Shown: positions 8,102 to 16,166, numbered from the stretch's first letter. The stretch is 28,905 nt of DNA from Gp6-AA40 sp036742665 (GCA_036742665.1 DAINQP010000050.1:1-28905), one strand, 5' to 3'. Translations and numbers: made by a program. Notes: a model not told the origin generated them from the letters alone.

Positions 8102-8263
8102 GTCGTCCTCAACGGTCCCCCGTTGTCGTCCTCGACGGGCCCGCGGTCGTCCTCGACCGCCCGTCGCGGTCGTCCTCGACCGCCCCTCGCGGTCGTCCTC
8201 GACCGCCCCTCGCGGTCGTCCTCGACCGCCCCTCGCCGTCGTGCTCGACGGCCCTCTGCCGTC
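8102..8263. repeat. Tandem array of seven 23-bp units, each forming a GC-rich hairpin
   Basis: The unit GTCGTCCTC plus a stem-loop recurs with starts at 8102, 8125, 8146, 8169, 8192, 8215 and 8238. The period is 23 bases except for one 21-base unit. Units 3-5 form CGACCGC/GCGGTCG with a 5-base loop. Unit 1 forms CAACGG/CCGTTG and unit 7 GACGGC/GCCGTC, so two stem pairs change on both sides together. Units 2 and 6 carry a mismatch. The period is not a multiple of three, so the open frames across it are not coding. The array lies between divergent operons. It lacks the long unique spacers of a CRISPR array. Confidence 0.85.
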
Positions 8264-8357
8264 ATTCACCGGGATCCAGCGGATGTTCGCCGAAAGCCCC
8301 CGGAACCAGGCGGTTTTCTCTCGTAACCTCACGTGAGAGGAATCGGGGGAAGCCACC

Positions 8358-8561
8358 ATGACGACGCGCAATGCAGCGGTGACGGCAGCAGAACTGACAG
8401 CAATAGGAAGTGCCACCACGGCGGCCCTGGTTGTCTGGCTGCTGCTTGCCCGGCCCGTCGACGTCGTGAACGCCGTCAGCGTTCACGAGTTGAGCGGCCT
8501 GGCACAACTGGTGTTGACGACGGTTCAGAACCTGCTCATGCGTCTCCTCGAGCTGCTGTAA
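8358..8561 (+). CDS. Small membrane protein, first gene of the LiaF/LytSR operon
   Basis: The 67-residue product has one clear membrane helix (about 20-40, TTAALVVWLLLARPVDVV) and a hydrophobic leucine-rich C-terminus (LVLTTVQNLLMRLLELL) that could form a second or amphipathic helix. It is preceded by a good ribosome site (GGGGGAAG, five bases before the ATG). Its stop lies 12 bases before the preferred start of the next gene, which supports real translation. No family is recognised. By position it could be a small accessory or regulator of the LiaF-like membrane proteins. Confidence 0.65.
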   Translation: MTTRNAAVTAAELTAIGSATTAALVVWLLLARPVDVVNAVSVHELSGLAQLVLTTVQNLLMRLLELL

Positions 8562-8573
8562 ATGGAGCGTGTG

Positions 8574-9452
8574 ATGAACGAGGTCGATACGCGCAAGGGC
8601 GACATCGTGATCGGCGCCACGCTGGTCCTCGCCGGCATCGCCGTCGTGCTGGATCGCGCCGGCGTATTCCATTGGCGGGACCAGTGGACGCTGTGGCCGC
8701 TCATCCTCGGCGGCATCGGGCTGGCGAGATTGCTCCAATCCGTTCCTGGTCAGCCCAGGCAGGGCCTGCTGTTTCTCACCGCCGCGGCCTGGCTGGTGCT
8801 CGGCGAGGCCGGGTGGGTATCAGTGGAAGAATCCTGGCCGCTTGTCGTTATCGCGTTCGGCCTGATCGTCGCGCTCAACGGAGGCACACGCCGGCGATGG
8901 CACATGCCGCAACCGCCGCAGCCGTCCGGCGAACCAGTGGATCCCACTCATCTCAGGCGAGGGCGACGCCGACAGCGACATGATCGTTCGCTGTCACCGT
9001 TGGCGGTAGTCGGCACGTGGATCGCTATCGTTGTCGCCCTGCAAGTCTCCGGCGTCCGCTCCTTCAGTGAGGCCAATGCCAGTGACCGCGTGCGCGTCGT
9101 GTCGGTGATGGCACGCTCGGAGCACATCAGCCAGGCGACGGCCTTTCAAGGCGCTGACATCACCAACGTGATGGGCCGGTCCGAGCTCGATCTGCACAAC
9201 GCGACAATCGCACCCGGTGCGAACGCGACCGTGCATGTGTTCTCGGCGATGGGCGCGGTTGTCCTGCGCGTGCCGCCGACGTGGACGGTTGACGCGGGCT
9301 CGGTCACTGCGCTCGGCGGAGTGCGCGACAACCGCAGCGGTGTGCGCGACGAACGTGATTCCCCGCTCGAGCGCGATGACACCGCCGGTGCAGCGCCACG
9401 ACTCGTGCTTCGCGGACTGGTCATGTTCGGTCGGCTTACTATCACCTCGTAG
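8574..9452 (+). CDS. LiaF-like membrane protein 1 (LiaI/LiaF transmembrane region plus cell-wall-active-antibiotic response domain)
   Basis: The 292-residue product starts with two pairs of membrane helices (about 10-26, 40-55, 65-78 and 88-101) with the repeated pattern of LiaI/LiaF transmembrane domains (DQWTLWPLILGGIGLARLL, EESWPLVVIAFGLIVAL). A basic linker (RRGRRRQRHDR) and a fifth helix (VVGTWIAIVVALQVSG) follow. The C-terminal beta-helix domain (VSVMARSEHIS, FQGADITNVMGRSELDL, FSAMGAVVLRVPPTWTV) is the LiaF-type domain that inhibits a sensor kinase in Firmicutes. The ATG at 8574 has GGAG seven bases upstream; an in-frame ATG at 8562 directly follows the preceding stop. A paralogue follows immediately. 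Confidence 0.85.
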   Translation: MNEVDTRKGDIVIGATLVLAGIAVVLDRAGVFHWRDQWTLWPLILGGIGLARLLQSVPGQPRQGLLFLTAAAWLVLGEAGWVSVEESWPLVVIAFGLIVALNGGTRRRWHMPQPPQPSGEPVDPTHLRRGRRRQRHDRSLSPLAVVGTWIAIVVALQVSGVRSFSEANASDRVRVVSVMARSEHISQATAFQGADITNVMGRSELDLHNATIAPGANATVHVFSAMGAVVLRVPPTWTVDAGSVTALGGVRDNRSGVRDERDSPLERDDTAGAAPRLVLRGLVMFGRLTITS

Positions 9453-9466
9453 AGTCGGAGCGCACG

Positions 9467-10204
9467 ATGTCGATGGACAACAAGGAGATCGGACCCGGCA
9501 GCGCGATGACGCCGCGCCTCATTATCGGCCTGGCAATTGCGCTGTTCGGGGTCGTGCTGGTGCTGGACCGCCTGAACATGGTCGTCGCCGATCAGGTGCT
9601 GCGCTGGTGGCCGATGGTGATCGTGGCGATCGGCGCGCTGATCTTCGCGCAGTCCCGCCGGGTTGGTGGCGGCGTCAACGGCGTCATCGTCATGATCATC
9701 GGCGGCTGGCTCCTGCTGAACTCGGTCGGGATCCTGCGGGTGCGTTTCTGGGAGATGTTCTGGCCGCTGGTTCTGGTGGGCATCGGCTCCATGCTCGTGT
9801 TGCAGACGCTGCGGCGCCGCACCAGCGAGGGTTCGGGTGCCGCCAGTGACAACATGCTGAACGTGTTCGCCGCGCTGAGCGGCGTGAAGCGAGTTATCAG
9901 CGCCACCCGTTTCCGCGGCGGCGAGGTCACCGCGCTCATGGGCGGCGCGCAGCTCGATCTGCGACAGGCCACCATTCCTCCCGGCGAGGAGGCCGCGCTC
10001 GATTTCTTTCTCGTCATGGGCGGCTGTGAGATCTTCGTGCCGCCGAGCTGGACGGTCACGACGCCGCTCGTGCCGATCATGGGCGGTATTGACGACAAGC
10101 GACTGGCGCCGCTGCCGGGCGGCGACAGCATCACCGGCCAGGCGGCTCCGCGTCTGGTGCTGCGCGGGCTGATCGTGATGGGCGGCATCGAGATCAAGAG
10201 CTGA
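9467..10204 (+). CDS. LiaF-like membrane protein 2 (paralogue of the preceding gene)
   Basis: The 245-residue product has four membrane helices in about residues 14-110, again with the WWPMVIVAIGALIF and MFWPLVLVGIGSMLVL repeat. The C-terminal LiaF-type domain reads FAALSGVKRVISATRFRGGE, ALMGGAQLDLRQATIPPGEE, FLVMGGCEIFVPPSWTV and ends LRGLIVMGGIEIKS. It shares this plan with its upstream neighbour but lacks the basic linker and fifth helix, and the C-domain is better preserved. GGAG six bases before the ATG sets the start. Its stop overlaps the kinase start by one base, so it is probably made in step with the sensor kinase it is predicted to control. Confidence 0.88.
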   Translation: MSMDNKEIGPGSAMTPRLIIGLAIALFGVVLVLDRLNMVVADQVLRWWPMVIVAIGALIFAQSRRVGGGVNGVIVMIIGGWLLLNSVGILRVRFWEMFWPLVLVGIGSMLVLQTLRRRTSEGSGAASDNMLNVFAALSGVKRVISATRFRGGEVTALMGGAQLDLRQATIPPGEEAALDFFLVMGGCEIFVPPSWTVTTPLVPIMGGIDDKRLAPLPGGDSITGQAAPRLVLRGLIVMGGIEIKS

Positions 10205-11262
10205 TGCACCCGATCCTCGCTCGCCTCGAGCGCCTGGCCGCCTACCTGGCGCTGTGGTGCGCCGTCGGCGTCTTCGAGAGTGCCGTGTTGACGCGGCAGG
10301 GCGTGACCTGGCCCGAAGCGCTCGTGCAGGTGCTGCCACCGCTGCTCGTCTACTCGTTCGTGTGCTTGTCGGCGTGGTACGTGTGTCGCGCGACGCCGCT
10401 GGCGACGAGTGCTGTGTCACGCGTGCTGACCGCGTCGATCGTTGCCGCGTGGGTCGGCGCAGCATTGTGGCTGGCGCTGAACGAGGCCTGGCTCGCCACG
10501 CTCGAATCGATGCCTCAGGTGACGCCGATCATCCCTCGCTTCCGCACTCAGATTCCGTTCCTGTTCGCGGTCAGCGTGATGCTCTATCTGCTGGTGCTGG
10601 CGGTGCACTACGTGGTGCTCTCGTTCGAGGCCGTCCGCACCGCGGAACGACAGCAGCTCGAGCTCCAGGTACTCACCCGCGACGCCGAGCTCCGCGCGCT
10701 GCGTGCGCAGGTGGATCCGCACTTCCTCTACAACTGCCTGAACTCGATCAGCGCGCTCACCGGCAGTGACGCAGCGGCCGCGCGACGGATGTGCCTGCTG
10801 CTGGCGGAATTCCTTCGCACGACGCTGCGCGTCAGCATGCAGCAAAGCATAACGATGGCCGAGGAGTTGTCATTGGCCGAACGGTTTCTCAGCATCGAGC
10901 AGGTGCGGTTCGGGGCGCGCCTGCTCGTCGAGCAGTCGATTGACGAGAACGCGCTGGAGTGCCAGGTACCGCCACTCGTGCTGCAGCCGCTGCTCGAGAA
11001 CGCCGTGGGGCACGGCATCGCAGGTATGGTGGACGGCGGCACGATCCGCCTCGACGTCGTGAGACGCGGCGATCGCCTATCGATCACCGTCGAGAATCCG
11101 CGCGACCCTGACGCTGTGCCGCGCAAGCGCGGCGGCGTTGGGCTGGAGAACGTCCGCAAACGGCTGGCCGTCGTGTTCGGAGGCACCGCGCGGATGGATG
11201 CGGCAGCGAGCCCCACCGGGTTCCGCGTCGCGATTGATCTGCCAGGTACCGTCGATGCCTGA
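10204..11262 (+). CDS. LytS/YehU-type membrane sensor histidine kinase
   Basis: This 352-residue protein has about four membrane helices in residues 10-140 and a short coiled linker (AERQQLELQVLTRDAELRAL). The His_kinase (LytS) domain begins with RAQVDPHFLYNCLNSISAL, in which H173 is the phospho-acceptor. An HATPase domain follows with the N-box (PLLENAVGHGIAG) and G-box (GVGLENVRKRLA). No separate ligand-binding domain is present, so sensing may rely on its membrane region or on the LiaF-like partners. The ATG shares a base with the stop of the second LiaF gene and its own stop overlaps the regulator start by eight bases. Conserved motifs look intact. Confidence 0.92.
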   Translation: MHPILARLERLAAYLALWCAVGVFESAVLTRQGVTWPEALVQVLPPLLVYSFVCLSAWYVCRATPLATSAVSRVLTASIVAAWVGAALWLALNEAWLATLESMPQVTPIIPRFRTQIPFLFAVSVMLYLLVLAVHYVVLSFEAVRTAERQQLELQVLTRDAELRALRAQVDPHFLYNCLNSISALTGSDAAAARRMCLLLAEFLRTTLRVSMQQSITMAEELSLAERFLSIEQVRFGARLLVEQSIDENALECQVPPLVLQPLLENAVGHGIAGMVDGGTIRLDVVRRGDRLSITVENPRDPDAVPRKRGGVGLENVRKRLAVVFGGTARMDAAASPTGFRVAIDLPGTVDA

Positions 11263-12007
11263 CACTGCACTTCCGCTTCGCGTTGCGGTCGTCGATGACG
11301 AGCCCCTGGCGCGGGCGGTGCTCTGCGAGTTCCTGGCCGCCGAACCGAAGGTCGAGGTCGTGGCGCAGTGCGCCAACGGCTTCGAGGCCGTGAAGGCGGT
11401 GTCGGAGCTGACGCCCGACCTGCTCCTGCTCGATGTGCAGATGCCGAAGCTGGATGGATTCGAAGTGCTCGATCTGGTCGGCCGCGATGTAGCGGTGGTC
11501 TTTACCACCGCGTACGACCAGTACGCGCTGCGCGCCTTCGAAGTGCACGCGGTCGATTACCTGCTGAAGCCGATCAGCGCGGAACGTTTGAGCGAGGCGC
11601 TGGTTCGCGTGCGTGAGCGTCTCGGTCGCGGCGAACGGTCGGCATCGCCAGGCGCGATGGCCGCCGCCAAGCCACGCGAGGGCCATGCCCATCGCGTGCT
11701 CGTGCGCGATGGTCCACGCGTGCACGTGATTCCGGTAGACAAGATCGACTACGTGCAGGCACAGGACGACTATGTGTGCTTCAGGTCTGAAGGCAAGGAG
11801 TACCTGAAGGAGCAGACGCTCGCCGAGGTCGAGACATCGCTCGACGCGAAGGCGTTCGTGCGGATCCACCGCTCGTATCTGCTCAATCTGGCGAGGCTGG
11901 TGCGCGTCGATCAAGACGAACGCGAGAACCGCGTCGCAGTACTCACCGACGGCCGCCGGCTACCAGTGAGCCGCGCCGGCTACACGCGGCTCAACTCGCT
12001 GCTCTAG
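11255..12007 (+). CDS. LytTR-family response regulator
   Basis: The 250-residue protein has a receiver domain (about 8-120) with acidic residues D14-D15, phospho-acceptor D60 (LLLLDVQMPKLDGF) and K105 (DYLLKPISAE). A linker follows, then a LytTR DNA-binding domain (about 146-248: HVIPVDKIDYVQAQDDYV, FVRIHRSYLLNL). It is the cognate regulator of the LytS kinase, whose gene it overlaps by eight bases. The start is the ATG at 11255, where homology begins; a frame from 11138 runs through the kinase gene. LytTR regulators usually bind paired direct repeats upstream of target genes, often for cell-envelope functions. Confidence 0.93.
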   Translation: MPDTALPLRVAVVDDEPLARAVLCEFLAAEPKVEVVAQCANGFEAVKAVSELTPDLLLLDVQMPKLDGFEVLDLVGRDVAVVFTTAYDQYALRAFEVHAVDYLLKPISAERLSEALVRVRERLGRGERSASPGAMAAAKPREGHAHRVLVRDGPRVHVIPVDKIDYVQAQDDYVCFRSEGKEYLKEQTLAEVETSLDAKAFVRIHRSYLLNLARLVRVDQDERENRVAVLTDGRRLPVSRAGYTRLNSLL

Positions 12008-12029
12008 CGCGACGACGTCCTCCCGTCTA

Positions 12030-12761
12030 TCAGCGCGCATCGTGAAAGATGATCCCGACCGTGTGCCGCTTGCCCGAGCGAATCCGACTGACACCGTGGC
12101 GAAGATTCACGCGGTAATGGCCCTTCGAGCCCTGCACCGGCCGGTGATGGACTGCGAAGGCCACCGCATCACCCTGCCGCAGCGGTACGACCTCGGCGCG
12201 GCTTTGCATGCGCGGGCGTTGTTCGGTCAGCACGAATTCGCCACCAGTGAAGTCGGTGCCGGGATCGGAAAGCAGAATCGCCACTTGAATCGGGAACGCG
12301 AGATCGCCATAGAGATCCTGGTGGAGGCAGTTGAAGTCATCCGCGACGTACTGCAGCAGCAGCGGCGTCGGGCGCGTCTGACCGGCGGCGTGGCATCGTG
12401 CGAGGAACGACGCATGGTCGTCGGGATAGCGCTCCTCGATTCTCATCCGGGCGTTCCATGCGTTGGCCACGCCGGCGAGGTGCGGATAGAGCGCCGTGCG
12501 CAGGTCACCGAGGAGTTCAGGCAGCGGGTATTTGAAGTAGCGATACTCGCCTTTACCAAACCCGTGCCGCGCCATAACGACGTGGCTGCGGAAGTGACGC
12601 TCGTCGGGATAGAGCGCCGCAATGGTGCGGCACTCTTCGCGCGACAGAAGCTTCGGCAAGGCCGCGCAGCCGTAGGCGTCGAGCTCGCCTGCCAGCCTCT
12701 GCCAGTCATATGCGGCCACTCGTGCCTGCCCTGAGCGAAGTCGAAGGGCCTGTGCGGACAT
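12030..12761 (-). CDS. 2OG-Fe(II) oxygenase
   Basis: The product is 243 residues from the ATG at 12761. It carries a jelly-roll dioxygenase core with H147-x-D149 (CLHQDLYGD) and the distal histidine H222 in RVNLRHGVSR, followed by the basic SGKRHTVG segment expected to bind 2-oxoglutarate. FTGGEFVLTEQRPRMQSRAE is typical of the prolyl-4-hydroxylase-like branch. The recognisable protein begins at about YDWQRLAGEL. Before it, the frame reads through a dispersed repeat (12724-12749) that contributes ALRLRSGQA. A GTG at 12719, just past the repeat, may be the original start. A longer frame from 12938 overlaps the upstream gene and is unlikely. Substrate unknown. Confidence 0.85.
   Translation of the reverse strand: MSAQALRLRSGQARVAAYDWQRLAGELDAYGCAALPKLLSREECRTIAALYPDERHFRSHVVMARHGFGKGEYRYFKYPLPELLGDLRTALYPHLAGVANAWNARMRIEERYPDDHASFLARCHAAGQTRPTPLLLQYVADDFNCLHQDLYGDLAFPIQVAILLSDPGTDFTGGEFVLTEQRPRMQSRAEVVPLRQGDAVAFAVHHRPVQGSKGHYRVNLRHGVSRIRSGKRHTVGIIFHDAR
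12724..12749. repeat. Dispersed CCTGAGCGAAGTCGAAGG-type repeat
   Basis: The segment reads GCCTGCCCTGAGCGAAGTCG followed by AAGGG. This short element recurs, mostly between genes, in many Acidobacteriota and other environmental genomes, where it leaves tell-tale peptides such as LSEVEG, FDFAQG and LRSGQA in predicted proteins. All three appear here in the frames crossing it. Only one copy is in this window, so its repeat nature rests on prior knowledge, not on this sequence. Confidence 0.55.
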
Positions 12762-12817
12762 CCGATCAATGTGGCGCCTTTGCTCGTCGAGCACACTCCG
12801 ATCCTTGCGCCCTTCAT

Positions 12818-13453
12818 TTATCGCGACTGAGCCCGGGCCAGTCCCTGCTTCTGCATCTCCTTGACCATCTCCTTCGACAGCTCGTCGAAGAACCCGCGCA
12901 AGTCCCGCGGATTGTTCGTTTCGCTGACCGCCGCCCACAGCAGCTGATTGCGGGGCACGCTGTAGATCGTGGTTTCAACAACGACGACGGTCTGCGTGCG
13001 CGCCGACGCGGGCACCCACACCGCGCTCCATCCGTAGCCGTAGTAGCCCCAGAGCGTGCTGTAATTCGAGGTCACCCAGGTGCCAGTCGTGTACGTCTCT
13101 GTGTCGCTGCTGACGGGCCGCACAGCAACGACGCCTTCCACGTTGGCCTTCTCGAACCACGGTTTGGCAGTCTCTGCGTGGGCCAGTTCTTCCTTCGGTG
13201 CGATCCGGTACGTGGCGACCGCCTGGATGCCTCGTGCAGTCATTTCGCGCACGAGCGACTCCTCGCCCGCGACGCGCAACGAGTCATCGTTCGTGATCAC
13301 GAGTGCAGCCACCTTCTTCCCCGCAAAGCTGACTGCTCCGGCGTCCAGTGATTTGAAGGTCGAGGTGAACCTGACCGCGGCTGAGAGCGTCGCGACCGCG
13401 GCCGCGATCGCAAGTGTCGTCAATGCGGTACGTCTGGAGCGTTTCATCATCAT
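12818..13453 (-). CDS. Secreted protein of unknown function
   Basis: The 211-residue product has a signal peptide (KRSRRTALTTLAIAAAVATL, then SAA). A mature part starts with SLDAGAVSFAGKKVAALVIT and contains EESLVREMTARGIQAVATYR, a segment resembling the start of periplasmic proteins with a DUF4136-like or TolB N-terminal-like alpha/beta fold. A tyrosine- and tryptophan-rich stretch (WGYYGYGWSAVW) and a helical C-terminus (GFFDELSKEMVKEMQKQG) follow. No lipobox cysteine is evident. The start is the first of three consecutive ATGs, with GGAAGGA just upstream. It is followed by the oxygenase gene 56 bases on. Function not recognised. Confidence 0.8.
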   Translation of the reverse strand: MMMKRSRRTALTTLAIAAAVATLSAAVRFTSTFKSLDAGAVSFAGKKVAALVITNDDSLRVAGEESLVREMTARGIQAVATYRIAPKEELAHAETAKPWFEKANVEGVVAVRPVSSDTETYTTGTWVTSNYSTLWGYYGYGWSAVWVPASARTQTVVVVETTIYSVPRNQLLWAAVSETNNPRDLRGFFDELSKEMVKEMQKQGLARAQSR

Positions 13454-13804
13454 CGGTTCCTTCCGAGCTGCCACGCCTGAATCGGATCAGGACTCGTCCG
13501 GTTCATGAGGCCGAAGACCGGAGAGCAAGAAAGCGACCGACGCGGTACGACGGCGGTCCCAGAAAACCCTCTCAATGACGTGGTTTGCACGGCCGCTCAC
13601 CGCATGCCGTCATCACCACGACCGCTCGCTGTCGGACCCGCGATCGAGCGTGGGCGAATGGTCGTAAGCCGCAGGGTGCGCCTATTCCTGTCGATGCATG
13701 GCCTCAACCTTCTATTTCCATGATGCACTCAATGCAGCCGTTGAGAACCAGCTGACCGCTACGGCCCGGCGGTCGCGCCGCGCATCTAAAGCCTTAGAGG
13801 TGTC
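13454..13804. other. Divergent intergenic region of about 350 bases
   Basis: This stretch separates the divergent secreted-protein and POTRA genes. The only open frame of note (13505-13723, plus) has no ribosome site, no recognisable motif and an arginine-rich composition, so it is not called. Promoters for both flanking genes are expected here, but no clear -35/-10 pair is seen. Confidence 0.5.
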
Positions 13805-14839
13805 GTGAAAACCGCATTGATGCTCACGCTCGTCATGGGCGCCGGATCCGTCGCGGCTGCCCAACCTGTTCAGCTGCGGCCGATTCGCCAGGTGAGTTTC
13901 ACCGGAGATGACCCGGTCACCACGGAACTGATCGATGCGGTCCGCAAAGACGAGGGCGCCACTGGCGCTCCTGCATACGCGATGTGTGCATGCCTGCTCG
14001 AATTGCAAAGGATTGCCGAGTCGCAGGGCCGCCTTGATTTCGGTGTTGTCGTCGAGACCCACGGTGACAGCGATGCGACCGACGTGGCGGCCCATGTGCG
14101 GATGGGATCGCAGTACAGTGTGGGCCGCATTCACTTCACCGGGCATCGCGCCATCAACGACTCGACCCTACGGCGCGCCTTCACTCTGCGCGAGCGCGAT
14201 CTGTTCGACGTCGGCAAGCTCCGTCGCAGCCTGGCGCGGCTCAACGACATCGGGCTGGCCAGGCCGGTCACCTTCGCCGACATCATCGTGACCAGGCAGA
14301 CTGATGGCGCGACGGCCGACATCACGGTTCCACTCGGCACGCGAGGCCGGCGATGGTGGTCGCTGTCCGGCCCGATCATTCCGGGGCTCGGAGCGTACCA
14401 AGCGTCGATCTCGTCGCGCCTGCCAACATGGGGCCGCGGCGCCCTCGAGGCTTCAACCTATCTCGTCACCTTCAACGTACTGGCATTGGCTCACTCATCG
14501 CTTGGCGTCTTGACGTTGATGTCAAAAACGCCGCCCGCTGTAGTAATGCTCGAGCGCCCGTTGTTTCCGGGTCAGGAGTGGCTATCGGGGTTCGCCTTCT
14601 CACCCGCGTTGTCTGCGCAGACAACAGTCGCGTACTACGGACGCGCACATCTAGGGCGTGGCGTCCACGCGATGCTCGAGGATGAGACGAGAGATACGCT
14701 CGCGATGCCCGTTATCGGCGGCGGCCGTCCGGCAGGAGAGTTCCTGGTGTGCCAGTCACCACAGTCGCGATGGCGCTGGGTCCGCCGCGGCGCCGTTCAC
14801 GCCATCGACACCGCGGTCAGAGTTCTGACAACTCCGTGA
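13805..14839 (+). CDS. Periplasmic POTRA-domain protein (FtsQ/BamA-type POTRA)
   Basis: The 344-residue product has a short signal peptide (MKTALMLTLVMGAGSVAAAQ, GTG start). A first divergent POTRA-like region (IRQVSFTGDDPVTTELIDAV) is followed by a clear POTRA domain at about 98-160 (VGRIHFTGHRAINDSTLRRA, FDVGKLRRSLARLNDIGL). Then comes SLSGPIIPGLGAYQASISSR and a hydrophobic stretch around residues 215-245. At 344 residues it is much too short for a complete BamA/TamA barrel and lacks the barrel repeats. A role in outer-membrane protein handling is inferred from the POTRA domain only. It ends convergently, overlapping the DUF1552 gene by 23 bases. Confidence 0.75.
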   Translation: MKTALMLTLVMGAGSVAAAQPVQLRPIRQVSFTGDDPVTTELIDAVRKDEGATGAPAYAMCACLLELQRIAESQGRLDFGVVVETHGDSDATDVAAHVRMGSQYSVGRIHFTGHRAINDSTLRRAFTLRERDLFDVGKLRRSLARLNDIGLARPVTFADIIVTRQTDGATADITVPLGTRGRRWWSLSGPIIPGLGAYQASISSRLPTWGRGALEASTYLVTFNVLALAHSSLGVLTLMSKTPPAVVMLERPLFPGQEWLSGFAFSPALSAQTTVAYYGRAHLGRGVHAMLEDETRDTLAMPVIGGGRPAGEFLVCQSPQSRWRWVRRGAVHAIDTAVRVLTTP

Positions 14840-16166
14840 ACTGCCCCGTGCTGTCTCCGAGCGTGTCGGCGGGAACACCGAGCCGGTTGAGAAGTGTCAG
14901 CTGCAGATTGGTCAGCGGCGTGTCCTGCGGATACACGAGGTGACGGCCCCCGGTGATCGCACCCGCTCCTCCACCGACCAGCAGTGTCGGCAGCGGGCCG
15001 TGCGTGTGTCGATCGCTGTTGCTGATGCCGCCGCCATAGAGCAGCATCACATGGTCGAGCAGCGAGCCATCGCCGTCTGGTGTCGCGCGCAGCTTCTCCA
15101 GATACGATGCAAACAACGCGACGTGATACAGCTGGATCTGGGTGCACTTTTCCATCTTCGCCGCGTCGTTCTGATGGTGCGTCAGCGGATGATGCGGCTC
15201 GGGGATCCCGATCTGCGGATACGGCCGGCCGGTCTGCTCGCGTCCGTACATGAAGGTGATCACACGTGTCAGATCGGACTGGTACGCCAGCAGCTGCAGG
15301 TCGTAGAGCAGCTTGACGTGCGGCTCGAAACCGTCGGGCACGCCTGAGGGCTGTTCAACCTCGGGACCCTGTTTCGTGCGCTGCTCCTCCGCTTTTTGAA
15401 TCCGCCGTTCGGTGTCACGAAGCGACTCGAGGTAGTCGCTCAACTTCGAGTTGTCCGCGGGCCCTAGCGTCTGCTGCAGCTGTTTCACGCGCGCGGTGAC
15501 CGAATCGAGAATGCTGCGATCCTGCCGCAGTCGTCGCTCACGCACCGCGGCATCGGTGCTGTCGCTGGTGCCGAACAGCCGCTCGAACACGACGCGCGGG
15601 TTGTTCTCGGCCATCAACGGCAAGGTCGGCGTGCGCCACGACAACGTGCTGCTGTAGGCGCAGCTGTATCCGACATCGCACGCACCCACCAGGCTGTTGT
15701 CATCCGCCGTCAATTGCAGCGAGGACAGCTGCGTCTCTTTCTCGAGCGCCCTGGCCGCAATCTGGTCCATCGAGATGCCGTTCTCGACAATGCTGTCCGA
15801 CTTCTTCACGTGGACGCCGGTCAGATAGGAGCCGGACGCGCGCGAATGATCGCCGCCGCCGTCGCCCAGCGCCTCGGCCTGGTGACTCGAGAGGTTGGTC
15901 ACGATCACCAACTGATCCCGGAACGGCTCGAGCGGCGTTAGCGTGCGCGACAACACGAAGTCGCGACCAATACCTTTCGGCACCCAATTCTCGTAGATGA
16001 CGCCGTTGGGATGGTAGACAACGCCGAAACGGCGGACCGCCTTCGCCGGCGTCTTCACCTGCGCGGTGAGCGCCGGCACCATCGCATCCAGAAGCGGCAG
16101 CGCCACAGCTGTCCCGATCCCGCGTAGCGCGGTCCGCCGCGACATCGCCTTCCTGGTAACGATCAT
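14817..16166 (-). CDS. DUF1552 family protein with Tat signal
   Basis: The 449-residue product begins with a twin-arginine signal (SRRTALRGIGTAVALPLLDA, cleavage near LTAQ). The DUF1552 body contains FGVVYHPNGVIYENWVPKG, SSHQAEALGDGGGDHSRASG, LLYGGGISNSDRHTHGPLPT and VGGGAGAITGGRHL. The histidine-rich, alkaline-phosphatase/sulfatase-like arrangement suggests a metal-dependent periplasmic protein; its reaction is not known. DUF1552 genes nearly always follow a DUF1592/PSD1-type cytochrome gene, as here. The start at 16166 has GAGGAG upstream and overlaps the preceding stop as ATGA. An in-frame ATG at 16229 is less likely because it precedes the Tat signal by 28 residues. Confidence 0.9.
   Translation of the reverse strand: MIVTRKAMSRRTALRGIGTAVALPLLDAMVPALTAQVKTPAKAVRRFGVVYHPNGVIYENWVPKGIGRDFVLSRTLTPLEPFRDQLVIVTNLSSHQAEALGDGGGDHSRASGSYLTGVHVKKSDSIVENGISMDQIAARALEKETQLSSLQLTADDNSLVGACDVGYSCAYSSTLSWRTPTLPLMAENNPRVVFERLFGTSDSTDAAVRERRLRQDRSILDSVTARVKQLQQTLGPADNSKLSDYLESLRDTERRIQKAEEQRTKQGPEVEQPSGVPDGFEPHVKLLYDLQLLAYQSDLTRVITFMYGREQTGRPYPQIGIPEPHHPLTHHQNDAAKMEKCTQIQLYHVALFASYLEKLRATPDGDGSLLDHVMLLYGGGISNSDRHTHGPLPTLLVGGGAGAITGGRHLVYPQDTPLTNLQLTLLNRLGVPADTLGDSTGQFTELSEL

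Larger units (their letters stand above)
7830..8357. other. Divergent intergenic control region of about 530 bases
   Basis: No credible gene lies between the minus-strand envelope operon and the plus-strand LiaF/LytSR operon. The stretch holds the 19-bp palindrome at 7954-7972, the hairpin array at 8102-8263, and a perfect 10-bp palindrome CTCACGTGAG at 8328-8337, just before the first plus-strand ribosome site. Open frames here read through the repeats and have no ribosome sites. Confidence 0.7.

Noticed and set aside
8102..8263. Possible CRISPR array
   Set aside because: The units are contiguous 23-bp tandem copies without unique spacers of about 30 bases, and no cas genes are nearby.
7780..8265. 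161-codon minus-strand frame with a repetitive EDDREGRSRTTARGG pattern
   Set aside because: The repetitive peptide comes from the 23-bp hairpin array, whose period shifts frame at each unit; no ribosome site is present.
13505..13723. 72-codon plus-strand frame in the divergent intergenic region
   Set aside because: There is no ribosome site, no motif and a non-coding-like composition.
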